Below are positions 1 through 12,649 of a DNA stretch of 64,000 bases, in pieces. The first letter of the stretch is position 1; the number at the start of each line of letters is the position of its first letter. Both the position numbers and the translations under genes were made by a program. Source of the DNA: Crotalaria pallida (taxonomy: Eukaryota; Streptophyta; Magnoliopsida; Fabales; Fabaceae); the NCBI GenBank assembly GCA_037953625.1, contig CM075652.1:148738597-148802596 (forward strand). Reading direction: 5' to 3'. Under the pieces are notes generated by a model that did no database searches, was not told the origin of the DNA, and saw nothing but the letters and a program-made list of their open reading frames with translations.

Positions 1-1480
1 GAGAGAGATCTCTCATCAGGTCTTGGGAATTGGTGCAAGAGGTGGAGTTATAACTTTGTTGTATCTTCGGTTAAGAACCCATTCTCCCCCAGACGTACTA
101 ATTGAAGAACCGGGTAACAAAACTCACAATTAGAATAAAAAGTAGGAGTGAGAGAAGTGATGACATTATTAAAGGCTACCTTTTCCCGTTAGAAATATAA
201 GCCAAGACTAAGTTTTTCTCTATTCTTACTCGATTCACTTTTTGGCAAAGAATTAACTTCATTTCTATGACATGACTTTATATTATCAAGAATAGATTTT
301 GAAGTTTTTGATATGTCGTATTATCTAAAATGATACGAAAGTTATTTTCTGTTAGTCAAAAAGTGTCATGGATTTAATTTTGGATTTTTTGGTTTCCCTT
401 TTCCCAGTTGGGGCAAGAAGTGTTGAATTTTTGGGGGGTCAACCAGTGCATGTACGCGAGGGCGAGCGTGGGATTGGATGCCTTGCTTTTTGGAGCAAAC
501 TTGGGATGCTTCTGTTTAGGTAATAAATACTTGAACCTGATGGGAGTTAAAGCTCTCTTTTTAGACAAGCGATTGTCATCCCCTCAAAAACCCTTCACTC
601 GATATCATCTTTACTTAGTATCACCCTACCTCATACCTCATTTAGGTCTCCCTTCTAGATCCTTCAACGAGTTCGCTCAGGGATCTTCGCACAATATATT
701 GAAACAATTAGTATGAGGTATTATTTGAATATCTCTACTTCGACTTGATAATCTTTTTACGACTCTAAAAACCACCATTGTTACGTCAAAGACGTGACTC
801 TCAAGATCGTAATATGACCCCATTCAAACCATTGCCTATGATTAGGGATGGACATGAGTATCCACGAGCGCAGGTAGTGCTTACTCATGTCTGTACCCAC
901 GGGTATTTACAGTTTTTAAACTTTTATCACATAATTATATATTTTGTAATAATCATTATACATAAAAAATAATTATAAAATGGATAATAACATACATAAG
1001 ATAAATTGTTGTCATATAATTTCATCTTTAAAATTCATTATGAAATATAAATAAAAGAAAATTTATATGTTCTAAAAGTAATAAAATATACATATATATA
1101 TAACATTTATTAGTAAAATATTATTAAATATATGGGGGTACACGCAGAGTGGGTATCATAATACCCACCCCACCCGCAAGGGAATAGTGTGGGTAACCGT
1201 GACTGTGGGTATTTTGTCCATCCTTACTTATAACATAGTTAGACTTATTATATCTAATATAAAATATCCACATTATCATAGATGCTATTTATACTCTAAA
1301 GCTCAAATTATACTTTTTTTTCCCTTTTTTAAAATACACAAATTATACTTTTTTTTTATTTACTACACAAATTATACTTTATACCATAAATGCTATTATT
1401 GGATATTTTATCTATTAATTTGATTCCTTCGGATCTTTTAATTCGTATTATGATTTTTTTCTCATAATTTTATGTTTATA
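1..1480. other. AT-rich intergenic DNA, no gene seen
   Basis: No open reading frame here has splice-site support or a recognisable domain. Most of the stretch is AT-rich. About 405-560 is richer in G and C than its surroundings and carries an unrecognised open frame (408-716) with no family signature. Around 1130-1225 there are short inverted GT/CC-rich tracts (gtgggtat and atacccac) that could belong to a decayed small element. No promoter or RNA gene can be supported. Confidence 0.5.
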
Positions 1481-1584
1481 ATAATTAAAGAGGTAACCAA
1501 CAAAACTCAGCACAATTGATTAGTCTTTGACTGTCGACTGAGGAATACCCTTGGTGTACACCAAAAAAAATAATTAAAGAGGTA
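1481..1584 (+). mobile_element. Internally deleted tRNA-like SINE with 15-bp TSD
   Basis: The 15-base direct repeat ataattaaagaggta lies at 1481-1495 and again at 1570-1584, which is a target-site duplication. The 74-bp body between them starts accaacaaaactcagcac and ends cccttggtgtacaccaaaaaaaa. Its first ~24 bases and last ~50 bases match the two ends of the longer SINE at 58681-58866. The middle, which would carry the B box, is missing. This is the same family with an internal deletion, flanked by its own TSD, so it either inserted in this form or lost its centre afterwards. Confidence 0.75.
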
Positions 1585-2717
1585 GGGCTATTCATATTTT
1601 ATTTAATTGAAGAAGTAACTCAATGGGTAGATTAATAAAACATATAGTATAAATATTGGGATTCGAATCCTAGTAAACAATTTATCTTCTTCTTTCTTAT
1701 CAAAGCTTTGCTTATAAAAATATATATTAAAAAAACTTTTTAATTATTTAATAAAAGAATTATTGTCAAAAATGTGTAAAAGGCACAAAATTGAAAAAAT
1801 TATTTGGTCCTGAATCACTATTTTATTTGTGGTTCAACTCAATGATAATTGAACAACCATTAAAAATAATTATCAAGATATTTTCTCTTTTATTTTAAAA
1901 ATTCATTATCCTATGTATTAAGTTATTATTGACCTCAAATATAAATAAAATGATGGTTCAAGATCAAGTGATAATTATCAATGGGGGTTGCTTAAAGTGA
2001 TGAGATTCTGTCAATTTGAGAATTCGAAAATGGGGCTTGAGAGTAAAAAATTTTAGGTTTGATTCCCGATTAAAACACCTCGTTAGGAGATGTATAGGAA
2101 CGTGACTTCATGCATCATTAATATCAAGAGTTCCCTGACATTAAGGATGCTCTTGGGGACATATGTGGTATTGACCAAAGAGTACAGGAAAAAAAAAGTC
2201 AAGTGATAATTTCTCATGGGACCCAGCTCCAAGGAATGAAGGGGAGCACTTGAGCGAACGGCACGTGGTTTTGACATAAACGCCAGCGTCGTTTCAATCC
2301 TTTTCATGATGGGATAAATCGGCAACAAGACAAAACCAAGGTCTCCCTTGATGTAATATTGTCATTGTCCACCAAATATAATTTTGGGCATTGTGTTATT
2401 GTGTAATGTGTACTTTGGTCTCACCTTCATATGCTGACATAGGATCTGTTGGGAAATTAACCGGATGTGAAAGTGCTGCGCTGTAAAATTAGTCAAGAGT
2501 TGTGATTTTGTAAATGAGAGTTTGTTTTATTTAGCTCATTGTTTGGAATAATTTTGTTTGATAAAATTAATTGTATAAGTAGCATAAAATTATTAAATGA
2601 CAAAAAATACATGCAATATTATTTCATTTATATTTATTTTTTAGTTTATTATTCATTATGAATAGCGCAAAATACTAATTTTTTATTTGTTAATTAAATA
2701 TATAGTTAATTAATTAC
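1585..2717. other. AT-rich intergenic DNA, possible SINE remnant
   Basis: No gene is seen. Around 2030-2085 a B-box-like string (ggtttgattcccg) follows a tRNA-like context, so a decayed SINE is possible. There is no poly-A tail or target duplication to confirm it. The short open frame on the minus strand at 2083-2328 has no recognisable domain. Confidence 0.35.
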
Positions 2718-2996
2718 TTTATCCATTTCTATTTAACTGTCCTTTTTTTAGATGGTTTTTGTTTTTTTATCAGTTTTTTATGATTACAAGAGTGTAATAA
2801 ATGCTATTTTCCATGTTTACCCCTATTTAATACGGTATTGATTTGCGTAAGTAATGAAAAATAAGTAATGATTATGGAGAGAGAAAGAGTATGGTGAGAA
2901 AAGACATAATTAATATATTGAAAATCTAAGTAATGATTGCTTTTCTTAAATGACGTGTTTTGTTTAAAATATGACAGATAAATATGAATGGGGAAT
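2718..2996. mobile_element. Degenerate Stowaway-like MITE, copy 1
   Basis: An AT-rich segment of about 280 bp has loosely inverted ends: tttatccatttctatttaac on the left and, reading the right end on the opposite strand, attccccattcatatttatc. Its inner part, gattacaagagtgtaataaatgctattttcca and the following gatttgcgtaagtaatgaaa stretch (split here only for naming), recurs in diverged form at 3345-3450. The ends are approximate and the TA duplication is not convincing. Confidence 0.5.
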
Positions 2997-3317
2997 AATT
3001 AATAAAGTATTACAAAATTATTAAATTACAATTAATAGTTAATTAAATATACATTTAATTAAAAATTAAATTGCCATTAATTGGGTTTGGGTAATTAATG
3101 AAATTTTGAAAATGCTGAAAAGTATAATTGATACAAGAATTATTGGTAGTTAGTTTAATCACTTGAAAGGTACTTCAAGTAGTTTTTTAATACTAACTAG
3201 TTTTCAAAATTTACATATATTTTTTTTAAAGTTACAAACTCTTTTTAATTTGTATTCATCGAACGAGACCAGTAATTTATTGGTTGCATTTAAAAGCTAC
3301 TCGCTTCATTCCTTATT

Positions 3318-3580
3318 ACTCCATTTGTCATTTTTTAGAGAAATTTTGTGTTCATTTTTATCTGTCATTTTGATGATTTCAAAAGTATAATAAATGCTAT
3401 TTTCCAAATTTAACCATATCTGATATATCTTGATTTACGTAAGTAATGAAAAAAAATTAATAATTAATATAAAAAATATGATATAGTAAGAAAAAAACAC
3501 AATTAATATATTAACAGTTTATACAATCATTAAAATTTTTAAAATATATGTTTTGTACTGCACTACTACTAACTAAAAAC
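3318..3580. mobile_element. Degenerate Stowaway-like MITE, copy 2
   Basis: This starts with tactccatttgtcattttt and shares atctgtcatt, ataaatgctattttcca and gatttacgtaagtaatgaaa with the copy at 2718-2996 in the same order. The two copies are diverged and about 600 bp apart. The right end is not clear. The small open frame at 3163-3390 crosses the left end and is not a gene. Confidence 0.45.
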
Positions 3581-3593
3581 GAAGATAGTAGTA

Positions 3594-3872
3594 CTTACTC
3601 TCTCAACTTGAAATATAAGTAAAAAAAATATATTTATCTTGATTAGAAATATAAGCAAAACTAACTAACTTTCTTAAATTTTATTTCATTTCCAATGCTA
3701 TTTTTCTAAAACATCCATAAAAAATTGTTACAATATCTTATTTAACTATTTGCTTCATTTCCAATGTAACTTTCTTAAAATACCTCTATTTTTTTTCTAA
3801 ATTTGAAAAATTAAATATAATTAACTAACGCGTAAAATTAATTATTTTGCTTATAATCAGGGAGTAGTAGCC
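3594..3872. mobile_element. MITE, same family as the copy at 53.6 kb
   Basis: The left end is ctctctcaacttgaaatataag. The right end on the opposite strand reads ctccctgattataagcaaaa, giving imperfect terminal inverted repeats. The interior (ttaaattttatttcatttcc, aaaacatccataaaaaattgttac, ttgaaaaattaaatataatt) matches the element at 53618-53896 in order. It is non-coding. Confidence 0.6.
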
Positions 3873-4341
3873 AAAAAAAATTCTAACTATACACGTGGAG
3901 TCATAATAATAATTGAAATGCCTAACGAAGTCATGGACATTGGACAACCACACTGAGGGCACTGTGAGTGATCGCACTTGATCATTAAGAAAATAAAATT
4001 TAAAACTCCTTCCGATTTAAAAATCTATCAACGTGCGGGTTTTAGAGTATGTTCGGTGGTAATGAAATTTTGATATATTTTTCAACCAAATAAGTTAGAA
4101 GTTCAACCAAAAAAAAAAAAAAAGAAATTTTGATATTTTAAATTCTTCTTTTCATAAAAAGTTAAAAGTATAATCTAATTTATATTTGGCAACATGCTTA
4201 TGTTGTAAAAGAAATATTTAAAAAAAAAAAAAGCTAAAACTCACCTCTTTGAATAAAGCCTATTTTTTTTTTGTGATTATTTTTTCTCACACAATTACTT
4301 TCCCACAATACCCTTATACTTAAGGTTGATTTCTTGTTATC

Positions 4342-4566
4342 AACTTTACTTTCATTTTAACCCCGAACATTTGGTTCAGTGTTAGGAATTGATCCACGCT
4401 TAAGTAAGGTTCGAATTCTGCCTAGTGCAACAGTGTTAAATCTCGGAGTCAGCTGTCCCACACTCCCACCCATTAAAGGTGTCTACAAGCCAGCGAGGAG
4501 ATTAGTCATTGCGGTTGGCGATGGACACTCCGGTCATGGATAAAAAAAAAACTTTACTTTCATTTT
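4342..4566 (+). mobile_element. tRNA-like SINE with 17-bp TSD
   Basis: The 17-base repeat aactttactttcatttt is present at 4342-4358 and 4550-4566. The body (4359-4549) begins aaccccgaacatttggttcag, has an A-box-like ttggttcagtgttagg and a B-box ggttcgaattc, and ends in a run of nine A residues. The size (about 190 bp), internal Pol III promoter, A-tail and TSD are the standard marks of a plant tRNA-derived SINE. Confidence 0.85.
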
Positions 4567-4649
4567 TAAACAATCATAACAAAATAGATTAACTACAAGT
4601 TATTTTTCAACCAAGATATTCAAATATAAACAAAATCTAATTTTAGCAA

Positions 4650-4680
4650 ATTCATTATATATATATATATATATATATTA
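4650..4680. repeat. (AT)n microsatellite
   Basis: A run of about 12 AT dinucleotides lies just left of the truncated SINE at 4697-4809. Confidence 0.9.
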
Positions 4681-4684
4681 ATCA

Positions 4685-4821
4685 TAATCTATTTTCTTTT
4701 TTGGTGTTCACCAACCGGTACCCAGATCTGGTTTAGTAAAAATCTGACTCATCCGGTCCAACCCAACTGATTCATACTAAGCGATAAGGGTCTCTCAACG
4801 GAGTTGCTTTAATCTAATTTC
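4685..4821 (-). mobile_element. 5'-truncated SINE, same family as 56.9 kb
   Basis: The body 4697-4809 begins on the plus strand with a T run and reads accggtacccagatctgg, then gactcatccggtccaaccc and actaagcgataagggtctc. This matches the tail part of the inverted SINE at 56879-57784. The head with the A and B boxes is absent, so the copy is 5'-truncated in the minus orientation. Flanks taatctattttc (4685-4696) and taatctaatttc (4810-4821) form a 12-bp target duplication with one mismatch. Confidence 0.7.
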
Positions 4822-5586
4822 TTTAACTATATCAAATATACACTTAATATTTTTTTCATCAATCAAATATAATAAAATGATACGTATTGTAGGAACCAAA
4901 TGTTATCTAAATAACATTATTGTATTTCTAGCACTATTGATGTCAGATTTTAAAAGTGAACCTATTTTTAATAGCGTAGCATCATGATATCGAATACTCA
5001 CCCTAGATCAAAATTATTTTTAACGAGTTATTTATAGATATAAATTGATATTTGAATATTAATTAACTGAAAAAATGATTACTTATGCCATGAAAAGGAA
5101 TGGAATGGACAATAATGGTTATATGAAGTAATCAAGTTTCATTCCACTATTTCAGTTGTTTAAAATCCTCCTTCAAATTTTGAAAAATATTAAGCTTTGA
5201 AAAATCACATAACAATCCATCATTTTAGAAACCTCCCAAACAAGAGATAGGTCTAATCGAAAACAATAATGTTATATGTACATCCAGAATTAACAACTCG
5301 ATGTACATATAACACCACTCAATTAAAAATTTCCCTTCCTCTCTTTTTTTTCTACCTTATGCTCCACCAAACATACTATGAAGATAATAACATGATGCAT
5401 CATTTACACCTGTATTTTTTTATAGGCAAATATAGTTTTTTTCCTTTTCTTTTTTTTTTTTTTTGTTTTTTTATGGGGACGAGGGAATAGACGTCAAATT
5501 GAACCCCGGTTCCAGCATCCCGCAGCTCTACCAACTGTATTATATGTGCAAGTATAATGGACCATGAATTTTTTTTTATTTTTTTT
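4822..5586. other. Intergenic 3' flank with SINE-like inverted fragment
   Basis: No gene is seen. At 5484-5555 the minus strand reads as a tRNA-like head: an A-box-like acagttggtagagctg and a B-box-like ggggttcaattt. A T-rich tract at 5445-5472 sits where an inverted A-tail would be. I found no target duplication, so this is a probable minus-strand SINE remnant. The polyadenylation region of the U-box gene must lie in the right part of this stretch. Confidence 0.45.
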
Positions 5587-8500
5587 TCACAGAAGTTGCT
5601 GCCACTCCTGAATTGCATTTTGAAGTGCATAGTTAGGGACCAAATCTGTGTGTTCAAGCTCAAGGTTTGTCATGGGGGAAGTGTTGTGACCACTATTCAA
5701 CCATTCTTTTATTGCCTCTCCTTCATATGTATACCCATCTGCTGCTATGTATGGATCTTCCATTACTTCCTGCAAATTCATAAACAACACCTATAATTAT
5801 CAATTATTATTAACCCCTACTTGAGAAAGTAATTGACTATATAAAATAAGAGTAGTGTTAAAGAGTGAAAATTGTATGAGCACATGCATACGTAGGCACA
5901 ACCAAGTGTATTAAGGACTTTGTGGTCTTTTTTCTATTATTATCATTTTAATGACTAATCAATTACTGATTGGTTGTGCCAACATAGACACATGACTTAA
6001 TACATGTTTCACATGACTTAAGGACCACTCATAGCCAAGAGTCAAGAGATAATGAGAATGCAAATTCATTCTGTAAAAAGTTCTAACAAAACAAATGGCT
6101 ATATGGTATTTTCCATAAAGTAAGGGGCAAGATTTATATAAATATGCATTTGGAACAATTTATTATCTTCACCTGTAAAATGGGGCAGACAAAATGAGGA
6201 GGAGTGTGGTTAGCCTTCTTTGAAGTCGAAAACGGAGCCATGTTGATGCAATTAGTTCTGAATGGTTTAAGAACACTCCAGATTTCTGACACAAGGTCTG
6301 GCCTGTTCAACCAAGTCTGTTCACAGCACCTCAATGCTAAATATGTCAGCTGTTTAGTTTGATAAAGTGGCCACTCGCCAGCCGAAAAGTCCAACACTGC
6401 TTTGAGGTTGTCCTTCTCCAATGCACATTTCACGTCTCTAACTAGCCCAAAAAGTGGTCTTCCAGTTAGAAGTTTTAACAATATGATTCCAAATGAATAC
6501 ACATCCGATTCTGGTGTAAACTTGCCAGTGACAAGATACTCTGGATCTACATATGCCATACTTTCATTTGTGTTTTTACCTGCTGCGGTCGTGACAGCTG
6601 AGTCCACACCACGCTGGACTAAAGAAGGAATGCCGATGTCACTAAGTTTGGCAACAAAGTTGGCATCAAGGAGAACCTTACTAGGTTTCAAATTCCCATG
6701 GATAATACAAGGATCACTGGAGTGAAGGAAGATAAGAGCAGAGCATACGTCAGCAGCAATCGATATTCGAATTTGATATGGAATTGGAGTCTTGTCATTG
6801 CGTGCAAGGTGGCTTTCAAGGCTGCCATTGTTTAGGTACTCATACACAAGTGATCTTGACTCTACACAGCTTCCAATTAGTGTCAACAGGTTTGGATGCC
6901 TTACCCTACTCAAAATTTCCACCTGAAATTCAACCAATAATATGGCCAGGGTACAAAAATCTGTGAGATCCTCATGGAAGCAGAATCTTAACAGATTCAT
7001 GTGGTCAAGATTTTTTTCACAAATCATTCAAGATAATTTAATCCCACATGTACTTGAATACAGAGACTTGGAATTTTAGAAAATATATTTTGACCTGAGA
7101 AGAAGAATCAATTAGACCAAACCACAAAGCGAAAAGAACTAGCCTTTCAAAGACGACTTAAACTTAATCTTTTTAAAAAAATAAAAAATAAAAATAAAGA
7201 TCATAAATGTACTACAATGATAATATCTTTCTCTCAAAGGACATCAAATCATCAAAAGTTCCTCAAAAAATGAGTCCAGTGTAGAATAAGTTAGAAAAGT
7301 GTTTCTATCCTTTTTTTTTCGGGTTAGGCCTAGGGCCAACCCAAAAAAAGCAAGTGATGAATTATAAGGGATAGAAAAGTAGGATGGAGAGCATTTATGA
7401 GGATTGATCCCCATTGCTATCCTTACATGTCCCAAGCTCTTACCATATGAACAGCCAACACGGGACATTGTTCCCGTACTATTATTATAAGATACTCCCT
7501 CCGGTCCCTAATATAAGCACCTTTTGACCAATTTCACTCTCTTTAAGAAAGTTAGTTAATATTGTTAGTGGTATTGAAAATGTAAATATTTGGTATACAT
7601 TTTCAAAAGTACCCCTATAATTATTATTGGAAATCTAAAAAGTGTTGAGTAAATAAGGGTTTTTGTGGAAAAGTAATTAATGCTATTGGAAATTGGAAAT
7701 GGGGCTTATATTAAGGACCAAAAACAAGTCTTCAAAAGGTGCTTATATATAGGACCGGAGGGAGTAAAACATAATCTCAATTCTTGGTCCTTCAAAAAAA
7801 AATCCCAACTCTTGGAGGTAAAGACGATAAGTTTTTTTTTTTTCTTTTATTTTCTTGAAAGGCAAAAGATGATATATTAATCCAAGTAGAAACCATATTA
7901 TTCTGACACCTTTTGGGGGCCTCCAATGAACATTGACTAACATTCTAGTTTTCAGACTACCAAGAAGACACTATAAACGAGAAGATGATCACCTGACGTT
8001 GGAACTCCAAATGGCTCTGACTTCCATAAGAGGGTAACATTTTTATGGCAACATGCATGTTGCAAAGCTGTCCTTTATAAACACTCCCATACCTTCCCTC
8101 TCTGATCTTCCAAGATGGATCAAAATCGTTAGTTGCTTCATTGATCTCCAAGAAAGAAAATGCAGGGAATTCTACCCTATAAGACAATTTTGTATCTGCT
8201 TCTCTGAATTCCTTCAGTGCTTTGACTTTCCTAGCAGCATTTGCATACTCTATCCTTAGAGTATCTCGTTTTTCCTTGAAGCTTTTCAAGAGATTCACAG
8301 CTGATATGATCTTCTCTTCCAACTCTGTCTCTGTAGATTGGGACTCAAAAATTTGGTTCCAAAGTGCTGAATTTTGGTCTTGGACAATTTGCAATTCATG
8401 CAATATTTCATCTCGCTGATTCTTCATTTCATGTACTTTTTCCTTTTCCCTGGATATTTGTTCTTCAATTTCTTTTCTTCTACTTATCTCCTTAGCATGC

Positions 8501-11500
8501 AGGCTTTCAAAGGCTTCATCCTGTCAAAATGCAAGTTGAAGCGGAGTTTCAGGAGAAAAAAAAAAAAAAAGCAAGCAGGCCTATCTATATGGACAAACAC
8601 AGGCATTCACCGCATTAAGCCGATGATCCTTTACATATCATTATAAGGCTTATGTTTTAATCCATTGTGTCATACATAACGAAATGGCGACGGTGACGCT
8701 GGTGATGCATTGTGTCTGACCAAAATTAGGAGGAAAATGGTTATGATTTGTGAATGCCGAAATTCAAGTGTAAAAGCTAAGATGGAAAGAGTAAATGAAC
8801 TGGAGATGGTAATTCAGGCAATCCACCAATCTTTAAATACTCAGAATTAAAGTCAAATTAAGGCAGCACACATTGAGGAACACGGGAGTTATCTACAAGT
8901 CCTAGCCTTCTTCAAAATGGGAAATCAAGAACTTTGAGCCATGTAAACCAGGTTGTGGTTTGAAGAAACATGTTCACTTTTTTTTGTTGGTATTTTCTAA
9001 TACCATACTCGGAATAGCTACCAAAGAACAAAACTCAAGAAAGCAACCCTGAAAAGCAATTAGAAGTCAAAGACTTTTTCATTATTTATTTATTTAAGAA
9101 GAGAGAGAATTTGTTTTGCTTTCCACCTCCAAAGATCTGTTTTCTACTTTCCATCTCTTTAGCGCCTCTCCAAATTCTTTTCGTCTCATGCTCTTAGCAT
9201 CTGTAACGGTTTTTTCCAGTCTACCATTTATTTTACCTGCTTGTTCCCCTTCATCTTTTTCCTCCTGTAAAATCACGAACACTACTAATTTTACCAACAG
9301 GTTCAAAATGGAAAGAAAATTCCAGACAACAGATTGAAATGAATATACTTATTTCTATACTGAGAATAATATCCAACAAAGTAATTCCAATAAACTCTAT
9401 GATCTTATTCAGAAGAGAAATCATGCCTTTTTGCTGTTTTGAAAATCATGAATTTAATGGACATGTTCACTTAACTATAAGTGCAAGCAAGCACACACAA
9501 CACTTCTCCTACCATAAAATAGTAAAGCACACCAGAAAATGGAAAGGATGTTGCATGACAATAGCAAAAACATAGGCACCAAAGGTTGAAGGAGAGCAAT
9601 CACCTCTCACCTCATGAAACAGCAAATCTCTCTCAACAACACTAAATAAGGACCATTTTGATGGTGATGAACAGTGAGGACTGACATTTTCAATCTCTTC
9701 CATATCATCAGAATCTGCACAACCCTGTCACAAGTTACTCCAATAACAATCCTTATAGAAAATGATAAATGGCATGAACTGAAAAAATCATACCATTTAA
9801 AAATTAACAACTAAAAAAAGAGAGCGAAAAGAAAAGAAAAATCTAGCAAAAATACCTGAATATTTCAATGCATTAGGATCCAATTCTGATTTGAACTTCT
9901 CTGATTGTTTGGCTTCTGTATCGGAATTGAGAACCAATAATGGAGGGGCAGTCTCTACTTCAGATGTGTACTTACTGTCTACCCTGTTTTATTGTAGAAA
10001 TTTCACAAAAGTGGAAGTGACAGCAGATGTTACTAGCTGTAATGAGTTATTACCAACATTACAGAATATGGTGAAAAAGTTAAGCAGAAGATCAAAACTT
10101 ATCATAAAGGCATATCAATGGAAACAAAATAATCAGGTTTCTTGGTCCCTTTTGTTTGTTTCCAGACTAGGTTAGTCTGTCTTTTAACTCATCACCTACA
10201 CTCCAAATATGAAATGCAAATTTTTAACAAAACAAAATTAATCTTTACCCCTATGCTATTTCTGTCTACCTAAGCTTTAACTATAACACTCATAATTTTC
10301 TTCCACTATGGTAGTAAATTTATGCTATGCCCTTAAACCATTTTCTAGAGCATTTAGATCAGAATTTGTTGATACTGAGATAAAATAAAGTCAATCTTAA
10401 ACCATTGCACGATATTGCAGTAAAATAATAGGGAATAGATATGTTGTTTCTTAACTGCTCATCCTTCCATATCATAAACTGCTCTAAAGATATTGACGAG
10501 GACACTTACGCAGTCCACTTGATCTACATTAGACAATACAGTCATGCCATGACACAGTAAATGTCATTTTGATTTACAGTTTTAGCAACGGAAACAATTA
10601 AGAGTGATATTTTAATGCCTTAAGACAATAAATACCTAGTAGACATGGGCTTGCCTTTGCAAATGAACAATATATTACAGCATAGCAATGTTTCTTCACG
10701 TACAAGCATAGCTTTCTCGGACTCTTGCTCAGCCGGTTTACTGCAATTCCAGCCACTAAGGTTCAGTAATTTATGAAAACGATTCAGATAGACATAACTC
10801 TTAAGTCAGACTCAAAAGACAACTCATGAAGTGATTTGTTCGCTTAAACGGACATAAATGGCCAATTTATTTGGATATCCTGCTTTGCATCATTTTCTTA
10901 TATATTAATTATATACTTGATTGAACATAAAGCTAGTTCAATTCCCTTGTGGATATCCTTAGGCCAAGTGGTAATTTCTAGGGATTAACAACTTTATACA
11001 TTACAGAACATCAAGGGAAGCCATAAACGCAATGCTATCCTAAACCAAGTTGAGGAGAAGACAGAGACCATCATGAAGATGGAGATTGTCAAGACCAATT
11101 ACATTTTCATTTCTTTAAGCAGCCTCAATTTCAAGAAGAAAATGAAAAAGGAAAGCAATGATGGAATTGGAATAAAAAGCAACTGAGGTATGGTATTGAT
11201 ACCCTGAGTTAAATCTATCTGCTGCTTCTCCCATTACAAGCCATCTAATATTGTGTTGAGAAATAGCTTCTACAATCCCTTGCTCAATATCATCCTTCTC
11301 GATCAACAATGTATTGGCCTTTACCTACAGGCATATGCCATAATCATAACGAAGTCCAGATTTCTTCAATATATAGTTACTAAACAGGACAAGCATCTTC
11401 TAAATGTATTACTTTTAACTGTTTAAGGATGAGAGTGCATCGGTCTAGGAGTTCATGCACATTTTTACTTCCATTCTCCTGGAATGCCTTCACTGCTCGA

Positions 11501-12649
11501 TCACTTGGGGCCTTTGCAGAGAGATACCTGCCTGCTGCACATAAAAAAAAGAACAGAACAAAAAATGTTGGGTAGACCGGTATAATCAAACTATCAGATA
11601 AGACCAACAAAGAACAAGACACCCCAACCAGACACAGTATTAACTAAGGCTGCAGCTATATATCATCAAAACCACAAATAAAAGAGAGTATCAATACAGA
11701 GCGCGTGCGCACACACACACACACGCACACGCACACATATATATACACAGTTTTTTTTCTTTTTTCTCTTCACACTTGCATTTAGAAACAGAATTATGCT
11801 CCATGAATAATTCACATTCATATTGTTGAATTTCCACATCAACATCAGCTGATTTAATGAAAAAGACGAAAAGGCAGGATTGTTTTTAACTGTGCCCTCA
11901 AATCTCAATCCTGGAAACAAGTTAAACAGCAATATGTGTTCCTATGAAAGCTATTATTATTACTATTATTTTCCCTAAACATTGCTTTTGATCACATTTT
12001 CATCAAGCATCTACTGTAAGAAACAAGTTAAACAGCATGCGTCCTTTGAAACCCGGACACTCACACACCAAGTCACGAGTCAAAGTCCACTCTAATAACT
12101 GAATTTCCAAAACAATTTTATCATTTATTATTACATCATCACTGACTTGCCATACAGATACAGGGTCAGTTTCAGTTCAATAATGAATAAAACCAAGAGG
12201 AAACAAATAGAGAAAAATATGATCCAACCCAAAAATTAAAATCCCAAACAAGCACCCCTTTAACCCAAAAAGTAAAATAAATAGTAGTAGTAAATAAAAT
12301 AACCCAGCAATAAATTATCCACTAAAAATTTTTAATTTTTCATTCAGAATAATACTAGAACAGACAAAGTTTATATTTTTATCATACAGTTTGATGAGCA
12401 GACTTGAATGGAAAAGGGAGAGAGAGAGAGAGACTGACAGAAGGAATTGGAATTGGAATTGGAATTGGTAATGGTGGGGGGTTGAAGAACATGAAGGAGG
12501 CAGATAGGTTTGGCGGAGAAATTGAGAGAGGTCCAATGCAAAAGTTGTCGGGTCTTATCAACGTTGTAGCCAACAGCAACATAGACGACAGTGTCAGTCT
12601 CGGTCTCGGTGTCTTCCACTCCTGCATATTCATATTCGACGCTACCCAT
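5587..12649 (-). CDS. USP / coiled-coil / kinase-like / U-box protein (PUB family)
   Basis: A ten-exon model, 5' to 3': 12649-12439, 11534-11413, 11324-11203, 10740-10636, 9983-9856, 9714-9611, 9264-9127, 8520-7993, 6922-6173, 5769-5587. These sum to 2391 nt and 796 aa with all phases consistent. Residues about 20-180 form a universal-stress-protein-like domain (VVYVAVG; LVMGEAADRF; FICKG). Residues about 265-420 are charged coiled coil. A kinase-like domain spans about 440-700, with glycine loop REGRYGSVYKG and VAIK lysine. The U-box lies at about 728-796 (HFVCPILQ joined to EVMEDPYIAADGYTYEG). This order is that of plant PUB32-35/51-53-type predicted E3 ubiquitin ligases, in which the U-box binds the E2 enzyme. 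The HRD motif is HGN (561-563) and the usual LKPxN asparagine is Lys568, while the DFG position is DIG with Asp581 kept, so phosphotransfer is doubtful. The donor of exon 1 (GTCAGT) is the least certain junction. Confidence 0.9.
7493..7766. mobile_element. Stowaway MITE in an intron of the U-box gene
   Basis: Terminal inverted repeats are near perfect: ctccctccggtccctaatat at 7495, and at the right end on the other strand ctccctccggtcctatatat. TA dinucleotides flank at 7493-7494 and 7765-7766. The 270-bp body, CTCCCTCCG ends and TA duplication define a Stowaway (Tc1/mariner-type) MITE. It sits in the intron between the coiled-coil/kinase exon (ends 7993) and the main kinase exon (starts 6922). 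Confidence 0.9.
11708..11748. repeat. CA/TG-rich microsatellite
   Basis: A (CA)n tract with interspersed CG followed by (TA)n lies in intron 1 of the U-box gene. The short open frame crossing it is an artefact of the repeat. Confidence 0.85.

Noticed and set aside
5484..5555. Possible minus-strand tRNA gene
   Set aside because: Box-like strings are present but the acceptor stem does not pair and a T-rich tail adjoins, so it is a SINE remnant.
6402..6966. Plus-strand frames opposite the kinase exon
   Set aside because: They are complementary-strand shadows of a well-supported kinase coding exon.
12371..12438. Extension of U-box gene exon 1 past 12439
   Set aside because: The frame continues, but only the GTCAGT donor at 12438 gives phase agreement with exon 2 (11534-11413).
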